From assembly GCA_900539175.1 (NCBI GenBank), contig UQAW01000102.1:1-9645 (forward strand): DNA of 9,645 bases, written 5' to 3'. How positions within the stretch are numbered: position 1 is the first letter of the stretch; each line of letters opens with the position of its first letter. Origin of the DNA: an uncultured Lachnospiraceae bacterium (GTDB lineage Bacteria > Bacillota > Clostridia > Lachnospirales > Lachnospiraceae). Shown piece by piece: positions 5,820-9,645 of the stretch. The translations under genes were made by a program, and so were the position numbers. Under the pieces are notes generated by a model. It had not been told where the DNA came from, ran no database searches, and was given only the letters and a program-made list of their open reading frames with translations.

Positions 5820-7303
5820 AGAAAAATAAAACATTTATCAATGGCAGTTGGGTGGATGGTACATCCGGTAAGACATTGCAGTCTGTGAATCCTGCTACAG
5901 GAGAAGTGATTGCCGAAGTACAGGAGAACAGCGCGGAAGATGTAGAAATGGCGATTCAGGCGGCAAAAGAATCGTTCTATGTTACCAGAATCTGGAGAGA
6001 TATGGATACACAGAGCCGAAGCGACATCTTGCTTAAGATTGCAGATATGATAGAGGAAGAACTGGAAGAAATTGCAAAAACGGAGTCCATGGACAATGGA
6101 AAGCCCCTGAGGGAAGCGGAGGCAGACGTGGATGATGCGGTTCATTGTTTTCGATATTACGCTGGATTGATCCGCACACCGCAGGGCGGCGTCTATGGAG
6201 TAAACAATAATTTCGGAACGATGCATTCTTATACGGTTCATGAACCAATAGGCGTGTGCGGGCTGATTACTCCCTGGAATTTTCCGTTCTTAATGGGTGT
6301 CTGGAAGATGGCCCCGGCGCTTGCCGCAGGAAACAGTATTATATTTAAACCGAGTTCGGAAACCGTGCTCTCTTCCATAAAAATGTTTGAAATCTTTGAA
6401 AAAGCCGGACTTCCGGCTGGTACGGTAAATCTGGTGATCGGACCTGGAAGCTCTGTGGGAAATCTTCTGGCAGAAAGTAAAGAGGTAGATATGGTGACAT
6501 TTACCGGAAGCACTGCAGTGGGTCAGGGAATTATGCGTGCAGCAGCCGGAAATGTAAAAAAGATCGGATTGGAGCTTGGTGGAAAATCCCCGAATGTAAT
6601 ATTTGCAGATGCGGATATGGATGGGGCGGTGGAATGGGCAATGATTGGGATTTTTTTCAATCAGGGCGAAGTATGCTGCGCAGGTTCCAGAATTATAATT
6701 GAAAAGTCTGTAAAAGATGAATTTGTGAAACGTCTGGCAAAAAGAGCAGAAGGTATGACTTTAGGAAATCCGTTGGGAAATCCTGATATGGGACCTCTTG
6801 TGTCTGAGAAACATATGAAGGACGTACTTTCCTATATTAAAATCGGAAAAAAAGAGGGGGCAAAACTGGTCTGCGGTGGATACCGTGATATGAAAGGGGA
6901 GTGCGCAGGCGGATATTTTGTCCGTCCGGCAATTTTTGATGAATGTACCAGTGATATGCGTATTGTCCGGGAAGAAATTTTCGGTCCGGTAGTAACTATC
7001 CAGACTTTTGAGACAGAAGAAGAGGCGATCGCTCTTGCAAATGATACCATTTATGGACTTGCCGGAGCCGTATTTACAAAAGACGTTACAAAAGCAATAC
7101 GGGTAATCAAAGAAATCCGGGCAGGAATTACCTGGATCAACTGCTATAATCCTGCATTTTCCGAGGCACCATGGGGCGGTTACAAGATGAGCGGAATCGG
7201 AAGAGAACTCGGTGTTCACGGACTGGAAGAATATCAGGAAATCAAACAGATCAATATGAACCTGACACCCGGTGCACCGGGCTGGTATGACGGAACACCG
7301 TAA
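5816..7303 (+). CDS. NAD(P)-dependent aldehyde dehydrogenase (ALDH1/2, betaine-aldehyde-dehydrogenase-like)
   Basis: This 495-residue enzyme oxidises an aldehyde to a carboxylate. It has the full ALDH catalytic set: N155 in PWNF, K178 in FKPSSET, the cofactor loop FTGSTAVGQ (229-237), general base E253 in LELGGKSPN, nucleophile C287 in NQGEVCCAGSR and EEIFGPVV in the C-terminal third. Nothing is truncated. An in-frame GTG lies at 5810, but ATG 5816 is preferred: CGGAGG (5805-5810) is then the ribosome binding site with 5-bp spacing, and the ATG overlaps the preceding stop as ATGA. It is the last gene of the rightward operon and ends 2 bp from the end of the opposing regulator gene. Its sequence fits the broad class that takes betaine aldehyde, lactaldehyde, glycolaldehyde or aminoaldehydes; the true substrate should match that of the two alcohol dehydrogenases. 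A palindrome (7268-7281) lies within the last codons, without a T-tract. Confidence 0.95.
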   Translation: MKKNKTFINGSWVDGTSGKTLQSVNPATGEVIAEVQENSAEDVEMAIQAAKESFYVTRIWRDMDTQSRSDILLKIADMIEEELEEIAKTESMDNGKPLREAEADVDDAVHCFRYYAGLIRTPQGGVYGVNNNFGTMHSYTVHEPIGVCGLITPWNFPFLMGVWKMAPALAAGNSIIFKPSSETVLSSIKMFEIFEKAGLPAGTVNLVIGPGSSVGNLLAESKEVDMVTFTGSTAVGQGIMRAAAGNVKKIGLELGGKSPNVIFADADMDGAVEWAMIGIFFNQGEVCCAGSRIIIEKSVKDEFVKRLAKRAEGMTLGNPLGNPDMGPLVSEKHMKDVLSYIKIGKKEGAKLVCGGYRDMKGECAGGYFVRPAIFDECTSDMRIVREEIFGPVVTIQTFETEEEAIALANDTIYGLAGAVFTKDVTKAIRVIKEIRAGITWINCYNPAFSEAPWGGYKMSGIGRELGVHGLEEYQEIKQINMNLTPGAPGWYDGTP

Positions 7304-7305
7304 AA

Positions 7306-8193
7306 TCAGAGTTTAGAGAAATGCTGTAAAAATGCCTGTACAGATTGAAGTTCCAGTGATTCTTTTCGGCAGGCGAACCCAATTTCCCTTTTTGGAAAAT
7401 GAATTCCAAGGGGAAGCTCAAGCAGATGGTGTGTATTCAGTTCCTCCTGCACAAATTCCTTAATCACACACGCAACCCCAAGTCCGATTTTTGCAAACTC
7501 AATCAAAAGATCCATGGTGGACACTTCCAGAATATTGTTCAGTTCAATAGAATGCTCCTGCACATAATTATTCACAAACTGGCGTGTAATATTCTCCTCA
7601 TCCAACATCATAAAAGTAGCCGTATGATAAAGATTGGAGTCCTCCTCCCTCAGTGATAAATTAGAAAGATACGTATCTGTGGCCACGAAGGTATCCTGAA
7701 TCTCCTGAATCGGATAAAAACTACACCCCTTCATCACCTCTGTCTTTCCAATCAATCCAATGTCAATTTTCTGCTCCTGAATCAATTCCAAGGTCTGATA
7801 AGTGGATTGACAGGAAATCGTGATCTTCACATGGGGATGCCCCGCAATAAATGCCTGCAAAAAAGGAAGCAGCACATACTTACAAAGCGTTGTACTGGCT
7901 CCGACTCTCAGATGCGAAATCCCAAGCTGCTGTCTCCTCTCCAATAACTTTTCTGCAGTGTCCAGAGAAGCAAAAGCTTCCTCCACATACTGAAACAACA
8001 ACTCCCCATCCTCTGTAAGCGTCACCCCCCTGGAGTTCCTCTTGAACAACCTTGTCCCCAAAGTTCCCTCTAACTTATGAATCCCCTTACTGATCGCCGG
8101 CTGACTAATAAATAACTCCTCCGCTGCCCTCGAGATATTCCCATGCCGTGCAACCGCATAAAAAATATAATACTGAGACAACCCCTGCTCCAT
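7306..8193 (-). CDS. LysR-type transcriptional regulator
   Basis: This 295-residue protein has the typical LysR layout: an N-terminal winged helix-turn-helix (about 5-63, AVARHGNISRAAEELFIS leading to recognition helix QPAISKGIHKLE at 31-42), a linker helix (about 64-90) and a two-lobed effector-binding domain (about 92-295, beginning LRVGAS). The start at 8193 is supported by AGGAGGG just upstream on the minus strand. It is convergent with the dehydrogenase operon (2 bp between stop codons) and divergent from leuC, across a 471-bp spacer. LysR-type regulators usually control the divergent neighbour and themselves, and palindromes of the right kind occur near the leuC promoter, so leuC is the best target guess, with an isopropylmalate-like intermediate a possible effector. 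Control of the catabolic operon cannot be excluded. Confidence 0.95.
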   Translation of the reverse strand: MEQGLSQYYIFYAVARHGNISRAAEELFISQPAISKGIHKLEGTLGTRLFKRNSRGVTLTEDGELLFQYVEEAFASLDTAEKLLERRQQLGISHLRVGASTTLCKYVLLPFLQAFIAGHPHVKITISCQSTYQTLELIQEQKIDIGLIGKTEVMKGCSFYPIQEIQDTFVATDTYLSNLSLREEDSNLYHTATFMMLDEENITRQFVNNYVQEHSIELNNILEVSTMDLLIEFAKIGLGVACVIKEFVQEELNTHHLLELPLGIHFPKREIGFACRKESLELQSVQAFLQHFSKL

Positions 8194-8204
8194 AATCCCT
8201 CCTG

Positions 8205-8345
8205 ATTATCAACATAAATTCTTCCAAACCAATAAAACCCAACAAAACCCAACACAAAATAAACAAAACCAATAAAAACAACCCATAATAAATAACTATA
8301 AGCAATTCTATCCAACTATAAACAACCACATCCCACACAACTTTT
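8205..8345. other. A/C-rich, almost G-free intergenic stretch
   Basis: Across 141 bp the + strand has a single G (position 8302), giving an extreme strand asymmetry; transcribed leftward it would be a G/U-rich leader with one C. It holds imperfect short repeats: AAAACCCAAC twice in tandem (8234-8243, 8244-8253), AAACCAATAAAA twice (8226-8237, 8266-8277) and AACTATA twice (8294-8300, 8314-8320). No open frame with a ribosome binding site and no convincing promoter was found here. Rightward RNA through it would be C-rich and G-poor, the composition of Rho loading sites. Confidence 0.7.
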
Positions 8346-8348
8346 GTC

Positions 8349-8361
8349 ACGTACGCTACGT
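8349..8361. repeat. Small inverted repeat beside the large hairpin element
   Basis: ACGTA (8349-8353) and TACGT (8357-8361) form a perfect 5-bp inverted repeat around CGC. It lies just outside the large hairpin element, at the border with the G-free stretch. Function is unknown; it may belong to the element. Confidence 0.5.
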
Positions 8362-8374
8362 CTGAGAAAGCCAG

Positions 8375-8552
8375 AAAAAAGAGGCGGCAGGTTCCTTTGG
8401 GGATTGCGCTGACTTCGGAGTGCGCCCGAAGATCCACTTGCTGTGAACACTTAGGCGCGAAGGCTTTCCTGAGCGTCTTAGTGAGAACGCAAGTTAGCTG
8501 AGGGGAAACGCAGAAGCAAGCAATCCCCCAAGGAACCTGCCGCCTCTTTTTT
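8375..8552. ncRNA. Candidate structured RNA or hairpin repeat element with 33-bp terminal stem
   Basis: The arms 8375-8407 and 8520-8552 pair over 33 bp with one mismatch, beginning with A6 and ending with T6, so either strand would end in a stem followed by U6. Inside are further helices: CTTCGG/CCGAAG (8413-8418/8426-8431), ACTTGC/GCAAGT (8436-8441/8489-8494), and a 10-position helix 8448-8457/8474-8483 with one T-T mismatch and one G-T wobble, extended by C8458-G8473, then tandem G-A mismatches and a 3-bp tip. This multibranched fold is far beyond a simple terminator. The wobble, the tandem G-A pairs and A/G-rich unpaired bases favour the + strand as the functional RNA, whereas a good minus-strand promoter (8558-8586) would start a transcript right at its edge. 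Alternatives are a 6S-like RNA (size and closed ends fit, the branching does not), a leader attenuator for the regulator gene, or a miniature mobile repeat. No Rfam family was recognised with certainty. Confidence 0.6.
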
Positions 8553-8557
8553 CGTCC

Positions 8558-8586
8558 TTTATAAATATAACCAAAAGTTATAACAA
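8558..8586 (-). promoter_or_regulatory. Candidate sigma-A promoter reading leftward (lysR or hairpin RNA)
   Basis: On the minus strand TTGTTA (8586-8581) and TATAAA (8563-8558) are separated by exactly 17 bp. The predicted start near 8551 coincides with the right edge of the inverted-repeat element, so the transcript would begin with that structure and could continue about 358 bases to the regulator start codon. The palindrome at 8566-8582 lies in its spacer and reaches the -35 box, as expected for autorepression by a LysR-type protein. Confidence 0.55.
8566..8582. promoter_or_regulatory. Palindrome resembling a LysR-type recognition site
   Basis: TATAAC-CAAAA-GTTATA is a perfect 6-bp inverted repeat with a 5-bp centre and contains the T-N11-A pattern (T8568, A8580) of LysR-type boxes. 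Its centre (8574) is about 65 bp upstream of the predicted leuC start site, the classical position of the recognition site. Binding of the adjacent regulator is inferred from position and symmetry only; the region is AT-rich, so chance palindromes are possible. Confidence 0.5.
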
Positions 8587-8592
8587 ATATTC

Positions 8593-8612
8593 ATAATATG
8601 TATTTCTATTAT
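8593..8612. promoter_or_regulatory. Second palindrome, candidate LysR-type activation site
   Basis: ATAATA (8593-8598) and TATTAT (8607-8612) form a 6-bp inverted repeat with an 8-bp centre, centred about 36 bp before the predicted leuC start and overlapping the weak -35 region. This matches where the activation site of LysR-type regulators usually lies. It is less convincing than the first palindrome because it consists only of A and T apart from its centre. Confidence 0.35.
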
Positions 8613-8632
8613 ATCAGAGATTGTGGTAGAAT
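8604..8632 (+). promoter_or_regulatory. Candidate leuC promoter with extended -10
   Basis: TGG-TAGAAT (8624-8632) is an extended -10 element; the hexamer 17 bp upstream, TTCTAT (8604-8609), is a poor -35, as is common for activator-dependent promoters. Predicted start near 8639 leaves a leader of about 26 bases, too short for a T-box or a leader-peptide attenuator, so leucine control would have to act at initiation. Confidence 0.5.
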
Positions 8633-8664
8633 TACAATTAGAAAATTTCAGGAGGTAAAAAATC

Positions 8665-9645
8665 ATGGGAATGACAATGACACAGAAGATTCTGGCACAG
8701 GCTGCCGGTCTGGACTATGTGGAAGCCGGACAGCTGATCGAGGCAGATCTGGATCTGGTGTTGGGAAATGATATCACTTCCCCCGTAGCAATCCATGAGA
8801 TGGATAAATTCGAAAAGAAAGATGTATTTAACAAAGAAAAAATTGCTCTTGTAATGGACCACTTTATTCCAAATAAAGATATCAAATCTGCTGAACACTG
8901 TAAGTGTGTCCGCGAGTTTGCCTGTAAGCATGATATCACCAACTATTTTGACGTGGGACAGATGGGAATTGAGCATGCGCTTCTTCCGGAGCAGGGACTT
9001 ACGGTGGCGGGAGACGTGATCATCGGAGCTGATTCGCATACATGTACGTATGGTGCGTTGGGAGCATTTTCCACTGGTGTGGGAAGTACGGATATGGCGG
9101 CAGGTATGGTGACTGGAAAAGCATGGTTTAAGGTTCCGTCCGCAATCAAATTCAATCTGGTTGGAAAACCGTCCAAATGGGTCAGCGGGAAAGATGTGAT
9201 TTTACATATCATCGGAATGATCGGTGTGGATGGAGCGCTTTATAAATCTATGGAATTTACAGGCGAAGGCGTTGCAAATCTTTCCATGGATGATCGTTTC
9301 ACGATTGCCAACATGGCAATTGAGGCAGGCGGAAAAAATGGTATTTTCCCGGTTGATGAGAAAGCGATTGCCTATATGGAAGCCCATTCCAAACGGCCGT
9401 ACAAAATCTTTGAGGCTGATGCGGATGCGGTTTACGATGAGGAATACACCATTGATCTGTCAGCGCTGAAACCGACGATTGCATTCCCGCATCTTCCGGA
9501 GAATACGAAGACGATTGATGAGATTGCAGAGGATGTTGTTGTGGATCAGTCGGTGATCGGTTCCTGTACCAATGGTCGTATTGACGATCTCCGTGTTGCT
9601 GCCGAGATTCTGAAAGGACGTAAGGTGAAAAGGGGAGTCCGCTGT
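8665..9645 (+). CDS. leuC: 3-isopropylmalate dehydratase large subunit LeuC (3' end outside window)
   Basis: The first 327 residues of an aconitase-superfamily protein are present and the frame is open to the window edge. LeuC with LeuD isomerises 2-isopropylmalate to 3-isopropylmalate in leucine biosynthesis, using a [4Fe-4S] cluster. Visible hallmarks are MTMTQKILA at the N-terminus, VMDHFIPN (63-70), the aconitase signature region GADSHTCTYGALG (121-133) with GVGSTD following, and the first cluster cysteine C301 in IGSCTNGR. The remaining cluster cysteines lie in the missing C-terminal part. The spacing fits the roughly 420-residue LeuC type of archaea and clostridia rather than the roughly 465-residue enterobacterial form; a homoaconitase or citramalate-branch enzyme is possible but less likely. 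The ATG at 8665 follows AGGAGGT (8650-8656) by 8 bp. leuD would be expected just downstream. Confidence 0.93.
   Translation, partial: MGMTMTQKILAQAAGLDYVEAGQLIEADLDLVLGNDITSPVAIHEMDKFEKKDVFNKEKIALVMDHFIPNKDIKSAEHCKCVREFACKHDITNYFDVGQMGIEHALLPEQGLTVAGDVIIGADSHTCTYGALGAFSTGVGSTDMAAGMVTGKAWFKVPSAIKFNLVGKPSKWVSGKDVILHIIGMIGVDGALYKSMEFTGEGVANLSMDDRFTIANMAIEAGGKNGIFPVDEKAIAYMEAHSKRPYKIFEADADAVYDEEYTIDLSALKPTIAFPHLPENTKTIDEIAEDVVVDQSVIGSCTNGRIDDLRVAAEILKGRKVKRGVRC

Noticed and set aside
7382..7400. Possible operon terminator just after the aldehyde dehydrogenase gene
   Set aside because: The stem is only 5 bp (TTTCC/GGAAA) around a T-rich loop, with no T-tract after it.
8070..8437. Minus-strand open frames in the regulator-leuC spacer (81 and 110 codons)
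   Set aside because: They are rich in Phe, Val, Leu, Ile and Tyr because the G-free stretch reads as G/T-rich codons, overlap the regulator start and the hairpin element, and lack ribosome binding sites.
8375..8552. Plain bidirectional intrinsic terminator
   Set aside because: The arms with A6/T6 would fit, but they are separated by 112 bases with their own helices, and the flanking genes point away from it rather than into it.
8375..8664. T-box or leucine leader-peptide attenuator before leuC
   Set aside because: No T-box sequence (AGGGTGGNACCGCG type) and no short ATG-initiated frame with leucine codon runs; the predicted leuC start lies beyond the hairpin element.

Overview
The window looks like chromosomal DNA of an anaerobic gut-type clostridium, most likely Lachnospiraceae. 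The coding DNA is moderately AT-rich with strong AGGAGG-type ribosome binding sites, and it carries NifI-type P-II proteins, clostridial iron-dependent alcohol dehydrogenases and a short (archaeal/clostridial-type) LeuC. This assignment is inferred from protein character, not from a marker gene.

Layout. Positions 1-261 hold no convincing gene. Two near-identical 50-bp hairpin repeats, 199 bp apart, flank a GC-rich island (about 61% G+C). From 262 to 7303 there is one tightly packed rightward run of eight genes: two P-II signalling proteins (NifI1-like and NifI2-like), the permease and ATPase of a NitT/TauT-family ABC importer, a nitrilase-superfamily amidohydrolase, a FucO-like iron alcohol dehydrogenase, a second iron alcohol dehydrogenase and an NAD(P)-dependent aldehyde dehydrogenase. 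Gaps are 11, 39, 14, 0, -4, 41 and -4 bp, so this is almost certainly an operon. It ends 2 bp from the end of a leftward LysR-type regulator gene (8193-7306). A 471-bp intergenic region (8194-8664) follows. It contains a 141-bp stretch with a single G on the + strand, a 178-bp inverted-repeat element with internal hairpins (a structured-RNA or mobile-repeat candidate), and an AT-rich block with two divergent promoter candidates and two palindromes typical of LysR-type binding sites. The window ends inside leuC (from 8665, 3' end missing).

How the genes may work together. The rightward operon reads as a nitrogen-responsive scavenging pathway. The importer would bring in a small nitrogen- or sulfur-containing organic molecule, the nitrilase-family enzyme would hydrolyse a C-N bond, and the alcohol/aldehyde dehydrogenases would process the carbon part, possibly by redox-balanced dismutation of an aldehyde. 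The paired P-II proteins would couple uptake to 2-oxoglutarate/ATP status. The substrate is unknown, no substrate-binding protein and no nitrogenase gene is visible, and both could lie left of position 1. The LysR-type regulator is tail-to-tail with this operon but divergent from leuC, and the palindromes sit where such regulators normally act on the leuC promoter. It is therefore more likely a leuC (leucine biosynthesis) regulator than a regulator of the catabolic operon.
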